Of a stretch of 64,000 bases of DNA, positions 25,741-34,807 are shown piece after piece. Each line of letters begins with the position of its first letter. Within the stretch, counting starts at the first letter, position 1. Below the pieces are notes generated by a model that worked only from the letters and a program-made list of their open reading frames with translations, was not told where the DNA came from and did no database searches. The position numbers and the translations under genes are program-made. Source of the stretch: VXPQ01 sp965223485 (GTDB taxonomy: Bacteria > Bacteroidota > Rhodothermia > Rhodothermales > VXPQ01); NCBI GenBank assembly GCA_965223485.1, contig OZ244993.1:2604001-2668000 (forward strand), written 5' to 3'.

Positions 25741-27930
25741 TTATTGATTAACGGTAGCAAAAAGACCGCCCCCCTTGTGACTGTCACGACCGAGCATGAT
25801 CGGTCCCGCAACCGCTACAGCAAAGCAGAGGAGTACGCGAGCAGCCAACCCACCTCCGTTCGCGCCTATGTTGAGTTCCAACAACTCGACTTCGGGCTTG
25901 GGCAGGCTGCGACGCTCGCATTCGGTAATTACATCGCGCACGACAGCGGTCTTCGGATCTTTTCCCCGTCCCGCGTGGCGCGTTGGGCGATATGCAGTGC
26001 GGCTTTCCCATACGCGAGCAGGGCCGATAAGCGGATCACCGTCTGATAGGATACTTGCGATACCGAGATCAAGAACGCCAAGCTTACCAGCCCGCACACG
26101 GATCAATTTCCTAGACACTCTATCGAAGCAGGCACGATCTTCACGTCTCCCTTTTGTGGTGCGATCACAGGCCCACGGCGCGGACACGATCAGACGGTTA
26201 ATGCACCCATCTCCGTCGGCATCATCCGCAGCGAGGAAAACATGGTCGTGCCTGCCTGACCGCGCCGGTGCTCCCTCGCGTTCGTGTCCAGAGAAAAGCC
26301 GAGGTACATGTCCATTATCGTCCCGTGAAAGGGCCATCAATGCCCGTCTGACCGCGTGCAGGAACAATGTAGCGTCGGCAGTAGCGATATTTGCCTCAGG
26401 TGCTATCGAGAAGACCAGCACGTCATGTAATGCGTCCTTTTGCGGCGCCATCAGGCCCAAACCGAGATAGCGCCCATTTCCAATAACGAGGGGACCGCGC
26501 ACGGCTTGCGCGAAAGCAATCTCCACATGATGTAAGCCACGCGCCACAAATCGCTCAGACATGGAAAATGCTTCAGCCCGGGTTCCGTTGCCGTCGAAAG
26601 GTTCGCGTTGTAAGCGAATAGACTCTAATGGCACTACAACCCCCGCGTGATGCAATGCCTGCCTTACAGCACAGGCCGCCTTGCCCTCGGTGATCACGCG
26701 CTTGTTTTCGGCGGTTCCGCGTCCCGTTCGAATAACTGGTAGAGCCGCCGGTGTAATTGTGCGCCAGACGCGGAAGCCCTGCTGTTCGCTGTCTCCGATG
26801 CCATAATGACCCAGCATTCGCAGATCTTCGGTCCGAACAAGATTCCACAGGATTTCTCCAGTTGAGTGGTCAATCTCCTCAAGGCCGGAAAACACCCGAG
26901 CCATATCATCGTCTTGCAGCGGACAGTTCGGTGGAACCTCGACCAGTACACGGCGAATCGCTTGGTCTGCATGACTGTGACCAATCGAGGGAAGCGGCAA
27001 GATTCGCACCCGGGCGACTTTGTCTGCTTCCGTGGATTCGCGGCCGATGAGCACACGGTCAATTTCTCCTGCCTTTCCAGGCAGTGCCTCTTTCAGCCGA
27101 CCAACCGCCTTATCCCGTAAAGTCGCGACAAGTTTCGCTGTCTTAGTAGAAGTCCATGGTACGAAGGATTCGCCGCGGGTAGCTGCACGTATTTCGAATA
27201 GGAAGTGCCGTGGCAGAGTCTCATACGCGACATTGGGGAAACGAGGCCTTGGCGGCTGAGAGAAAATTTGGCGAACCCTTCCACCTTCCTTTATATAGGT
27301 GAATCTCGTCTTGTTTGCATCATATCGCTTTTTGAGGGTTGCAAGCGAGCCTTTTGTTGGACAGAGCAACGTTTTACTGCCCCTTCCTTCATTCGGGCGA
27401 TACACAACCCCACGATGACGAGCAAGGCGTGTCTCAATTTCCTCTACGTCCAGGATTTCCGCCCAAGCCCAAGCCATATCGACACCCCGCCCCAATTGGT
27501 AGAGCCGCTCAGCGATCTGGCAGATGGTTCGAGCGTTGTCTTTATCGTTATTGCCGCCAGCGAATGTCCAAATAAAGAGTAGCGGTATTTTCGCGTCAAA
27601 AATATGTGGACGGATGGTCTTGGGAGCTCGAATTTTGTTAATTTTTCTTGGGTCACCTCCGTACTTGTCGAGATCATTATTAGGCACAAAATTCGAAAAG
27701 GATTGAACCGGACGAACCGCCGGTGCGGCAATCACTGGTGCATCGAGTGTTTCAAGCCATTCGAGCGCCTCCTTGTCCTCGACCGCCAGTTTGGAACCTC
27801 TGGCAGCACCCGCCACCAGTGCCTGAAATAATCGCGCAGGTGCAGGTGGCCATTCGCCAATGCCCCGACCACGCTCGCCGTGATAGCGACCGTCATAAAA
27901 ACGAACTGAGATAAGAAGCGCAAGAGACAT
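25741..27930 (-). CDS. csb2: type I-G Cascade subunit Csb2 (GSU0054 family; Cas5-Cas6-like)
   Basis: 729 residues. The N-terminus (ALLISVRFYDGRYHGERGRG, EWPPAPARLFQALVAGA) matches the RAMP start of Csb2, which in I-G combines Cas5-type and Cas6-type roles: crRNA processing and capping of the 5' handle. The C-terminal part has several glycine-rich RAMP-like stretches such as LVIGNGRYLGLGLM. It starts 5 bp after the csb1 stop and is last in the effector operon. The long protein probably includes both RAMP domains. Confidence 0.9.
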   Translation of the reverse strand: MSLALLISVRFYDGRYHGERGRGIGEWPPAPARLFQALVAGAARGSKLAVEDKEALEWLETLDAPVIAAPAVRPVQSFSNFVPNNDLDKYGGDPRKINKIRAPKTIRPHIFDAKIPLLFIWTFAGGNNDKDNARTICQIAERLYQLGRGVDMAWAWAEILDVEEIETRLARHRGVVYRPNEGRGSKTLLCPTKGSLATLKKRYDANKTRFTYIKEGGRVRQIFSQPPRPRFPNVAYETLPRHFLFEIRAATRGESFVPWTSTKTAKLVATLRDKAVGRLKEALPGKAGEIDRVLIGRESTEADKVARVRILPLPSIGHSHADQAIRRVLVEVPPNCPLQDDDMARVFSGLEEIDHSTGEILWNLVRTEDLRMLGHYGIGDSEQQGFRVWRTITPAALPVIRTGRGTAENKRVITEGKAACAVRQALHHAGVVVPLESIRLQREPFDGNGTRAEAFSMSERFVARGLHHVEIAFAQAVRGPLVIGNGRYLGLGLMAPQKDALHDVLVFSIAPEANIATADATLFLHAVRRALMALSRDDNGHVPRLFSGHEREGAPARSGRHDHVFLAADDADGDGCINRLIVSAPWACDRTTKGRREDRACFDRVSRKLIRVRAGKLGVLDLGIASILSDGDPLIGPARVWESRTAYRPTRHAGRGKDPKTAVVRDVITECERRSLPKPEVELLELNIGANGGGLAARVLLCFAVAVAGPIMLGRDSHKGGGLFATVNQ

Positions 27931-27935
27931 TGTTC

Positions 27936-29090
27936 TCAGGCTTCACCTTGCTCATCTTCCGTCTTCTTGGCCAGCAACTTTTTAGCCTCCTTCAAGTCAA
28001 ACTTGTAGATCAACTTTTCGGGCCACTCCTTACTGAAAGGTTTGACGGCATTCTCTGCGTAAGCAAATAGGGTTTTCTGAGTTTCCTCCGATGATAAATC
28101 AATAGATTCTATCTCGCCTCGCCGAGGAATGGCGTGCCAGCAATCATCGTCGGCGTAGCGAAGGTGGCACCCCTCTCGGAGGAACAAATCAATTTCTGCC
28201 GTTGCCGCAATCAGCGTAAGAGCCAGAAGATACCGACGCACCTCCTTTGTTTTCTCTTCATCGGCACCATTGATTGCACGTAGAGCAACGAGGTTGATGG
28301 TAACATCCCGCTCAATCGACCCGCTTGTCAGTACACCGCCGAGAACTCTCGCTTCTGGATTAGGAGAACCATCAAGATACTGGGAAACCTTGGTTTTTCG
28401 GAACGTAGATGGAGCATCTTTGAAACCCTTCTCGGATAGTTTCATCTTCCTCGCTTTGGCCTCTTTTTCCAATTCGTTCTGCTGGTCCTCATCGAGTGTT
28501 TTCCACACGGAATTGAATTGAGCTGCCATATGAAGCGGTTGAACATTCCAAGCGCGAATGATTGAGCGCACCAAACGAGGATGCTTTTCGCTCGATTCTC
28601 CGCGTGAGTCCCAGAAGCCGAACACAAGAGACGTAGGTGCCAACTGGCACAACTGCTGTGCATTGCCATATTGCATCAATGTGCGAAAGGCCTTCTCTAT
28701 ACGGGGTGCAAGTTCTGGGCACGAATAAACAACAGCATCGGCGCTCCGGTGGGCGAGGTCGAGAAGAGAGCGCTTCTTGACATGCTTCTCTCCATCGTAT
28801 TCCTTGGTGTGTAACTCGATTTCGATCTGCGGGACGAGTTCTGAATGAGGTGCACACTTGAAAATCGGCTCCATGCGATTCGCTTGAGAACCGACGCTGT
28901 CGATGAGCGCGACCTTCGTTCCATCGGAAAGCGTGTCAATGTTGTAGCCGATATCCGCGTAGGTCGGCGGGAAAATGACGCCACCTTCCCCCTCGACGGG
29001 TAGAAGTTTTTGTTTCAAGTGCAGCGCCACGGGACCTTGAACGTCGTCAGCCCAAGCATTGATGGTTTCGTGCGAAAGGGAATCAGTCAT
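27936..29090 (-). CDS. csb1: type I-G Cascade backbone Csb1 (Cas7, GSU0053 family)
   Basis: 384 residues from ATG at 29090, which has GGAG 8 nt upstream and overlaps the csb3 stop by 8 bases. Csb1 features: TYADIGYN, LIDSVGSQANRMEPIF and LVFGFWDSRG. It is the crRNA-coating Cas7 of type I-G Cascade. Confidence 0.92.
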   Translation of the reverse strand: MTDSLSHETINAWADDVQGPVALHLKQKLLPVEGEGGVIFPPTYADIGYNIDTLSDGTKVALIDSVGSQANRMEPIFKCAPHSELVPQIEIELHTKEYDGEKHVKKRSLLDLAHRSADAVVYSCPELAPRIEKAFRTLMQYGNAQQLCQLAPTSLVFGFWDSRGESSEKHPRLVRSIIRAWNVQPLHMAAQFNSVWKTLDEDQQNELEKEAKARKMKLSEKGFKDAPSTFRKTKVSQYLDGSPNPEARVLGGVLTSGSIERDVTINLVALRAINGADEEKTKEVRRYLLALTLIAATAEIDLFLREGCHLRYADDDCWHAIPRRGEIESIDLSSEETQKTLFAYAENAVKPFSKEWPEKLIYKFDLKEAKKLLAKKTEDEQGEA

Positions 29091-30054
29091 GGATAGTCTC
29101 CTGTTCTGCAAAGGTGATCACTTTGTTCTTACCCGACATATCGAGTTCAAAGCGGAATCGTTTCATGGGTAATACCGAGACACCGCTAACAAGAGCGATG
29201 CGGGCCAATACGGGGGGAAGGGCACCTCCCCATGCCGCATAGCGGACTTTACGAGTCTTGAATTCGTCTGGGCGAGCATTCTCCAATCCCCAAGCTGCCA
29301 GAATTTCGACAACCGGAGAAGCGGTAACTTGGTGCCCCTGATCATTCGGTGAATAACCCGCGTCAATCGCAGTCCATCCTCCTCGCGGATCAAAATTAAA
29401 ACTGCCACCTATAGGCGTGGTTATCTCGAAAGGCCGCTCAATAAGATCGGCTTTCTTTTCTCCCCAAAGTTGGGCAATGCCTCTTGTTTTCAAAGCTCCA
29501 ATGTTCTGCTCTTTCCTAGGCTTACCAAAGGTCCCCACCAGCATGGCGGTTGCGATGTCAAGAGCGGATCGATTTCCTGCATAAAGCTTGAAATCATTGC
29601 GACTCGAACCATCGGCCCAATGCCCAAGAAAAATTTGTTTTTTGCCATTAGCAATCTGAATCGGCATTCCTGAACTGGTGTTGGGCGAGACTGAAGGAAA
29701 TACCTCTGACTGTATCTGCTCGGACAGCTCTTGTTCGAGGTTTCTCTTTTTCCTTTCAAGGGCCTTTTGATCCTTAATGTTTGTTGGTTCTTTCTTCTTA
29801 GCTGGATCGTCCTTGGGCCGCCAATCTTTAGGCGCTACGGCTTTTACCTTTGCCTTGGCCAGAAACTCCAACACCGCCTCAAAGGGGTTTCCCCTGTCCC
29901 CCGCTCGCAAGAAGAACTTAACCTCTGCTTCGTTGCTCCAATCGAATCCTCCCTCGGCATCGCCGCACAGCACGTCAGCAGCTTCCAGGAAACCGAGGCA
30001 GGCAAAGACTTGACCCGGATTGAAGAGGTCCACGGAAATCGAAGACTCAGCCAT
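29083..30054 (-). CDS. csb3: type I-G small Cas8-like protein Csb3
   Basis: 323 residues; starts ISVDLFNPGQVFACLGFLEA and contains GGSFNFDPRGGWTAIDAGYS and SPVVEILAAWGLENARP. In I-G loci this slot is filled either by Csx17 or by Csb3; here only Csb3 is present. Proposed role: PAM-recognising large-subunit equivalent. It is joined to cas3 by a TGATG overlap and to csb1 by an 8-base overlap. Confidence 0.82.
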   Translation of the reverse strand: MAESSISVDLFNPGQVFACLGFLEAADVLCGDAEGGFDWSNEAEVKFFLRAGDRGNPFEAVLEFLAKAKVKAVAPKDWRPKDDPAKKKEPTNIKDQKALERKKRNLEQELSEQIQSEVFPSVSPNTSSGMPIQIANGKKQIFLGHWADGSSRNDFKLYAGNRSALDIATAMLVGTFGKPRKEQNIGALKTRGIAQLWGEKKADLIERPFEITTPIGGSFNFDPRGGWTAIDAGYSPNDQGHQVTASPVVEILAAWGLENARPDEFKTRKVRYAAWGGALPPVLARIALVSGVSVLPMKRFRFELDMSGKNKVITFAEQETIHD

Positions 30055-32792
30055 CAGAAATCCTCCCCGGTGTCATTGGCGCGTGAGGCCTGTTGATCTG
30101 CAGCACGCAACAGCGACTCCCACCAAGCCAGACCCCATAGACCCCATTGTTTCTGCAACCTCGCAAAGCGCAATGCGACATCCTTGGCACGCTCTTCAAG
30201 TGCGGAGGGCGGACTATCGGCCCCACTTATTCGGATAACGGGCCGTGCCCAACCGTGATGTGCCGCGACCAAATGCAGAACAAGTTCCTGAAGATCAGAC
30301 GGTAAGGCTTGGAATTTTTCATCCTCCTCGACATAGGGAAGCGAGCCGAATTCATGACGATAGCCGTCCAGAAGCTTGAAATTTATCGGCCCTTCGGTCT
30401 TGGCATAAACTTTTCCGTTGCGTGGTGCTTTGAATGCGCGCTGCCAGCGCTGATGGCGTTTACCTTCGTCGTGTAGTCTCGCAGCAACAGTGAGCATATC
30501 GGCGTAGGCATCAGGTAGCCCGAGGGTGATCGCCAAGTTTCGCGCCTTACATTCAGCCAAAGATTGGTGCTCCGTGAGTTCCTGCGGAGGCCCCGCAGAA
30601 TGGTCATTGTCGGTCTCGGAATCGCTGCGCCACTTTTCGACGAGAAGCCAGTGCAAACCCTCACCCTCCTGATTTCGCTCCAATTCAAATCTTAGACGTT
30701 CTCGCCAATTATTGTCACTAGTATCCGCCATATCCCCAACAGAGCTTACGCGAAAGCGAACAGCAGGGCTGGCGTTGAACTGAGAACTAAGCCATTCCTC
30801 GCTATCGTCAATCACACGTGGCGAGTCGCTAATAGTATGGTCAAACATACCCTCCTTGGAAAGACCGCCGAAGTGACTATCCATGACCAATGTGCCACCA
30901 TTTAGGTTTTGACCCAGATTTTCTTTTGCTTTCTTGTCCATCGAAATAAGTTCTTCTCCCCGCAGCATACCCCGTAAATCCATGGAAGGAGACAAAATAT
31001 AAGCCATAATGGCCTCTCTCGTCAGTATCGAATCCTGGTCCCCATCTCTTTTAGGGGATTCGGCACTGAAAATTTTCTTGGCGTGTTTGATAAGCCAGTC
31101 CACCACTCTGTGTGTCTCCGTTGATAGTCTTTCGCTGGCATGTGGCGGTGCTGCTTCAAAAAAAGCTTCTATATCTTCTTTCGGCATCGCCTCCACCCCA
31201 TTTCTGCGTACGGGCAAATACCTACGCCAGACGACTGTGGTTTGCGGTTGCTGGTTCTCCTCCCACCCGCGCAACCAGGGTTGAATATCCTCCGGACGCC
31301 CCGTGTGCTTATTCAACGAGGTCATTGACCAAGCATCTACGAGGGCGCGGGTCAACGCCGGTCGAAGCGGCGATGACGTTGTTGCCGATTCAATCACGTA
31401 TTGCAGTTCCTTACAGTCTTTTGCGCATTCTTTGAGTTCCATGATCGCGCCCGGGCTTGCATCGCGCAGCCCCTCGCAGGCAGAATCACATTTGCTGCAC
31501 GGCTCAACATCCTCCACACCGACGAGCCGTAAGGCATCCAGTGGCTTGCGTAGACGATCTAAGCGATCCTTCCATTCCTCACCCCTTGCCTTTGCGCGTG
31601 GCGCAGCAATAACCTCAATACAGGCATCTCCGTTACCACGCCGATTCACACGACCAAGCCGCTGTACCATCCGCTCCCACTCGACCAGGTCGCAGACCAT
31701 GTGATCCGCATCGAGATCAACGCCCACCTCACCTGCCGAGGTCGCAATCAGAAAAGTCGGCTGCTCAGGTGGAGCCTCGGCGGCCCCAAAGAAACCGTGC
31801 TCTTGCAACCAATTAGAAAGCTCTTCTCGCTCAAACACCCGCCGCCCACCAACCAAGAGTTCGGAAACAGATTCGCGTTTTTCCTTCTTGAATTTCTTGT
31901 CAATCTCACCCTTCACCTTCACAGCATCCTCTCGCCGATCACAATAGATGAGCACACGGGCCGGCCCCTTGCCAAGACTCCATGCCCGCTCGACAAGCTG
32001 CGGTACCAATTTCCGCGCATCGTCAAGCACCTGAATAGCAAGTTGTTTACGCGCTTCAAGGCGCTTTCTGACAGCCTCATCCTGCCGCTGTTCGTCGGAA
32101 AGCCGAAAGACCTCCTTTCCGCCTAGACCATCTTCGCGTCCGGTGGCTGATAGCGCAAGCAGCTTGAATGGCGGCACTATCTCCCGGTCCTTTTGATCCT
32201 GTGGACCGAATGTCTCGGCTCCGTTTGCAATCGCTTCGAGGAGCTTTTCAAACGGCGGAACCAAATGCGCCTCGTCGAGCACTACGAGCGCATCCGCACC
32301 AAGCAAACCTGCATGATATGGCCGCATCTTGCGCGAGACACCATAACCCGAAAACAGGAGCCGCGAGCCAATCATATCAACAGTACCGACTACGATGGCT
32401 GGCGCAGCCGGGTCCGCAAGCCATTCCCGATTGTCCACATGCTGGCCACGTAGCGTACTCACGCGCAATTCGGGGTCATTTGACTTCTCCCGGATCTCAT
32501 CAGCGACCGTCGTAGCTTGATCGACCACCGCCCGCCTATCGACCACATAGACCAAACGCCTAGGCAGTGAGGCTCCGGCTGTCAGAGCAAGATACCAGAT
32601 CGCCATCACCGAGGTCTTGCCAAGACCTGTCGGGATGTCGAGTGCGGAAGGTGTTTTCCCTTTGTCGAAATAGTCTTGGTAAAGACCATTCTGCCACTTG
32701 AACGGCGGAAACCCCGTTAATTTCTCGAAATTCTTCCCAAACTCGCCTTGCAGAATCATCAACAAAAGGGGATTACACACATAATTTGCCAA
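30054..32792 (-). CDS. cas3: Cas3 helicase-nuclease with C-terminal HD domain (type I-G)
   Basis: 912 residues. The SF2 helicase comes first: DIPTGLGKTS (Walker A, about residue 53), VVLDEAHL (DEAH-like), LLALSATG and QRLGRVNRRG (motif VI). The HD nuclease is at the C-terminus (ARLHDEGKRHQRW, about residue 775; then VAAHHGWARP), the inverse of the common HD-first order and typical of I-G. The start is uncertain: the frame opens at TTG 32792 with GGAGG too close, and GTG 32780 or ATG 32759 are alternatives. First gene of the effector operon. Confidence 0.94.
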   Translation of the reverse strand: MANYVCNPLLLMILQGEFGKNFEKLTGFPPFKWQNGLYQDYFDKGKTPSALDIPTGLGKTSVMAIWYLALTAGASLPRRLVYVVDRRAVVDQATTVADEIREKSNDPELRVSTLRGQHVDNREWLADPAAPAIVVGTVDMIGSRLLFSGYGVSRKMRPYHAGLLGADALVVLDEAHLVPPFEKLLEAIANGAETFGPQDQKDREIVPPFKLLALSATGREDGLGGKEVFRLSDEQRQDEAVRKRLEARKQLAIQVLDDARKLVPQLVERAWSLGKGPARVLIYCDRREDAVKVKGEIDKKFKKEKRESVSELLVGGRRVFEREELSNWLQEHGFFGAAEAPPEQPTFLIATSAGEVGVDLDADHMVCDLVEWERMVQRLGRVNRRGNGDACIEVIAAPRAKARGEEWKDRLDRLRKPLDALRLVGVEDVEPCSKCDSACEGLRDASPGAIMELKECAKDCKELQYVIESATTSSPLRPALTRALVDAWSMTSLNKHTGRPEDIQPWLRGWEENQQPQTTVVWRRYLPVRRNGVEAMPKEDIEAFFEAAPPHASERLSTETHRVVDWLIKHAKKIFSAESPKRDGDQDSILTREAIMAYILSPSMDLRGMLRGEELISMDKKAKENLGQNLNGGTLVMDSHFGGLSKEGMFDHTISDSPRVIDDSEEWLSSQFNASPAVRFRVSSVGDMADTSDNNWRERLRFELERNQEGEGLHWLLVEKWRSDSETDNDHSAGPPQELTEHQSLAECKARNLAITLGLPDAYADMLTVAARLHDEGKRHQRWQRAFKAPRNGKVYAKTEGPINFKLLDGYRHEFGSLPYVEEDEKFQALPSDLQELVLHLVAAHHGWARPVIRISGADSPPSALEERAKDVALRFARLQKQWGLWGLAWWESLLRAADQQASRANDTGEDF

Positions 32793-32883
32793 GCCTCCGT
32801 TTGCTTCCTCTTCTCCGGTCTGGCTGCCTAATTACTTCATCCGCCTTAGCCTTACTCTCCAGCGCACACATAGGGACAACATT

Positions 32884-32908
32884 AGGTGGTTCGGGTTGAT
32901 TGGACAGA
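32884..32908 (+). repeat. 25-bp direct repeat, right copy
   Basis: Exact copy of 25657-25681, 92 bp upstream of cas3. Within 45 bp downstream an imperfect inverted version (CCAATCAATCCGA) occurs at 32953-32965, followed by an IS3-type orfA remnant. This suggests the repeat may be an IS terminus. Confidence 0.8.
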
Positions 32909-32972
32909 TTTCGGCGGAATTTAAAGTGTAATGTTGCGACCTTGTTCCGACCCAATCAATCCGACGAAACCC

Positions 32973-33193
32973 ATGTCAAGACTCACACCCAGAACCCACA
33001 TCGTTCAAGGCGAAGGTGGCCCTCGCCGCCGTGTGCGGCGACAGTATGCTGGCCACTCTTCGAAGTACATCCGAACCAGATACAATCCTGGAGGAAGCAA
33101 CTCGCGGAGAACGCCGAGGAGGCTTTCACCCGAGGCCGCGGCAGCGCTCCGGACGAACGTGACGCAAAGATCAAGGCGCATCACGCGGAGATG
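32973..33193 (+). pseudogene. IS3-family transposase OrfA remnant
   Basis: Three frames must be combined to read it: ATG TCA AGA at 32973, then FKAKVALAAVCGDSMLATL, then FEVHPNQIQSWRKQLAENAE and a coiled tail to HHAEM. This is the HTH/leucine-zipper OrfA of IS3 elements, with at least two frameshifts and no OrfB. Homology stops at about 33193, exactly where the 0.53-kb repeat begins. Confidence 0.75.
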
Positions 33194-33197
33194 GTCG

Positions 33198-33729
33198 ATG
33201 ATCGTAAGCCTCGATACCTCGGGGCTTTTGCATTCATGGGCAACGCATGGCGAATACAAGGCAAAATCACGGAACCGAAAACGCAGACATCCGTAACGCC
33301 GGATCATGAGAAGCAAGGGCAACGCAGCAAATCGCCGTCCTGCCCCCCTGCCCTCTTGTCGGAAAATACAGAACGGGGGATATCATGATCGGAACAAAAA
33401 TATCGGAGCAGGACCTGTCCAAGGTCGGAGACATCGTGGCCCGGGACCTGGCGAAACGCTTCAGCCCTGAGGAATTCACCTTCGATCCCATCATAGTCAA
33501 GCCTGATCTTGACCATGACGGAGACGAAATCCTCTGGATACAGATTATTTTCGACGGCGATCAGGACAATCTCGATCCTGGTTGGACGGCGGGGATAGTC
33601 GGACGCATTTACCCCGAATTGGAAGCGATTCCCGTAACGGCCTACCCGATTACTACGTTTATCGAGAAGTCCGAGTGGGAGGATCCGGCGTACGATATCC
33701 CCGATTGGGAATACGAAGCAGAGGAGTAA
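33198..33729 (+). repeat. 0.53-kb direct repeat, copy C (right flank of the CRISPR-Cas locus)
   Basis: Same orientation as 19885-20408 and similar along its whole length, about 13.3 kb apart. Includes the upstream region (GATCGTAAGCCT start) and the full 114-residue gene. Confidence 0.85.
33385..33729 (+). CDS. conserved hypothetical protein (paralogue of the gene at 20070)
   Basis: 114 residues; same segments as its paralogue (DPIIVKPDLDHDGDEIL, DNLDPGWTAGIVGRIYPE). GGGGG sits about 7 nt before the ATG. It is followed by a terminator-like hairpin and, 100 bp on, a HEPN-type gene on the same strand. The pairing suggests a two-gene toxin-antitoxin-like module, but no family is recognised. Confidence 0.7.
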   Translation: MIGTKISEQDLSKVGDIVARDLAKRFSPEEFTFDPIIVKPDLDHDGDEILWIQIIFDGDQDNLDPGWTAGIVGRIYPELEAIPVTAYPITTFIEKSEWEDPAYDIPDWEYEAEE

Positions 33730-33730
33730 G

Positions 33731-33763
33731 AAAACGGATGCAGCAACCTCTCCCCCGTTTTTT
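33731..33763 (+). terminator. terminator-like hairpin
   Basis: AAAACGG and CCGTTTT pair around a 17-nt loop and the stem runs into TTTTTT, directly after the stop at 33729. The loop is long, so strength is uncertain. Confidence 0.5.
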
Positions 33764-33829
33764 CGGCGAATCGTCGAATATGTTGTAAATAGTTATAAAT
33801 AATTCTATACGACTAAAGATATTAGACCT

Positions 33830-34318
33830 ATGAATCCGGAAAATCTCATCAAGACGGCGCGGGAATTGATCCCGGCGAGAAAGGGGAAGCCGAGAAGCAC
33901 CAATCTCCGACGCGCCGTCAGTACGGCGTATTACGCCATGTTTCACTGCCTTGCAGGTTCCTGCGCGGATACGCTGATAGGCGGTCTTCATGCAGGTCGC
34001 GGGTCGGATGCCTGGATATTGATCTATCGGGCGCTGAATCACCATTCCGCTAAGGCGAGATGCCGGGACGAACAAAACCTCAGGCAATTTTCTGAACCCA
34101 TCCGTGAATTTGCCGAAACGTTCGCCCGCATGCAGGAACAGCGCCACCATGCGGATTACGCTCCAGACGCCGGATTTAGAAAATCGGAAGCGATTCAGAG
34201 GATTAACGAAGCGGAAAACGCTATCAGGAATTTCGAGGGAGAATCGCCTGCGGAGCGACGCGCCTTCTCCGCATATGTTTTGTTTGAGGGGCGCGCGCGC
34301 AATGTTGAACCAACGTGA
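33830..34318 (+). CDS. HEPN-like protein
   Basis: 162 residues. LRRAVSTAYYAMFHCLAGS is the typical HEPN helix, and RMQEQRHHADYAPD contains an R-x5-H motif of the kind used by HEPN ribonucleases. All-helical, cytosolic. Preceded by the duplicated acidic protein and followed 9 bp later by a restriction-endonuclease fragment. A toxin or abortive-infection role is inference. Confidence 0.7.
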   Translation: MNPENLIKTARELIPARKGKPRSTNLRRAVSTAYYAMFHCLAGSCADTLIGGLHAGRGSDAWILIYRALNHHSAKARCRDEQNLRQFSEPIREFAETFARMQEQRHHADYAPDAGFRKSEAIQRINEAENAIRNFEGESPAERRAFSAYVLFEGRARNVEPT

Positions 34319-34327
34319 GATGAGCAA

Positions 34328-34807
34328 ATGATTGACTACAAGGAGATAAAGGGTGGAGAAGCCTGGGAGTTGTTTTGCCGCGACTACCTTGTCGCCCAAG
34401 GCCTTGTCGTGAAAATTCCGCCTGATCGTGGACCCGATGGCGGACGCGACCTTCTCGTCAAGGAGCAACTCAAAGGCATGCTGGCAACGCGCCCGTTCAC
34501 TTGGCTTGTTTCCTGTAAACACTATGCCGAAAGCGAAAAGTCGGTAGGCGTGAATGATGAAACCAACATCGTTGACCGACTTACGCAACACCAAGCCGAT
34601 GGATTTATCGGCTTTTATTCGACGATCGCAAGTTCAGCTTTGGTTGATCGTCTAACGAAACTTCACGACCAAGGAAAAATCAAAGCATTTGAGATCTACG
34701 ATGGTGCTCGAATTGAAACTGGATTTCATGATGTAGGATTGTCGAGCGTCTCGCTTCAACATCGGGCGTGTCCCGTAAACTGTGTAAGTGGTCAATCGTA
34801 CACATAG
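34328..34807 (+). pseudogene. PD-(D/E)XK restriction endonuclease-like gene truncated by an IS
   Basis: Residues 1-145 are native: a Mrr-like core with PDRGPDGGRDLLVKEQL and WLVSCKHYAESEKSVGVNDE (D...CKH as the PD-(D/E)XK site). After base 34763 the frame runs into the IS256-family end and stops at 34807. The missing 3' half is not found on the far side of the IS, so a deletion or rearrangement accompanied the insertion. Confidence 0.8.
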
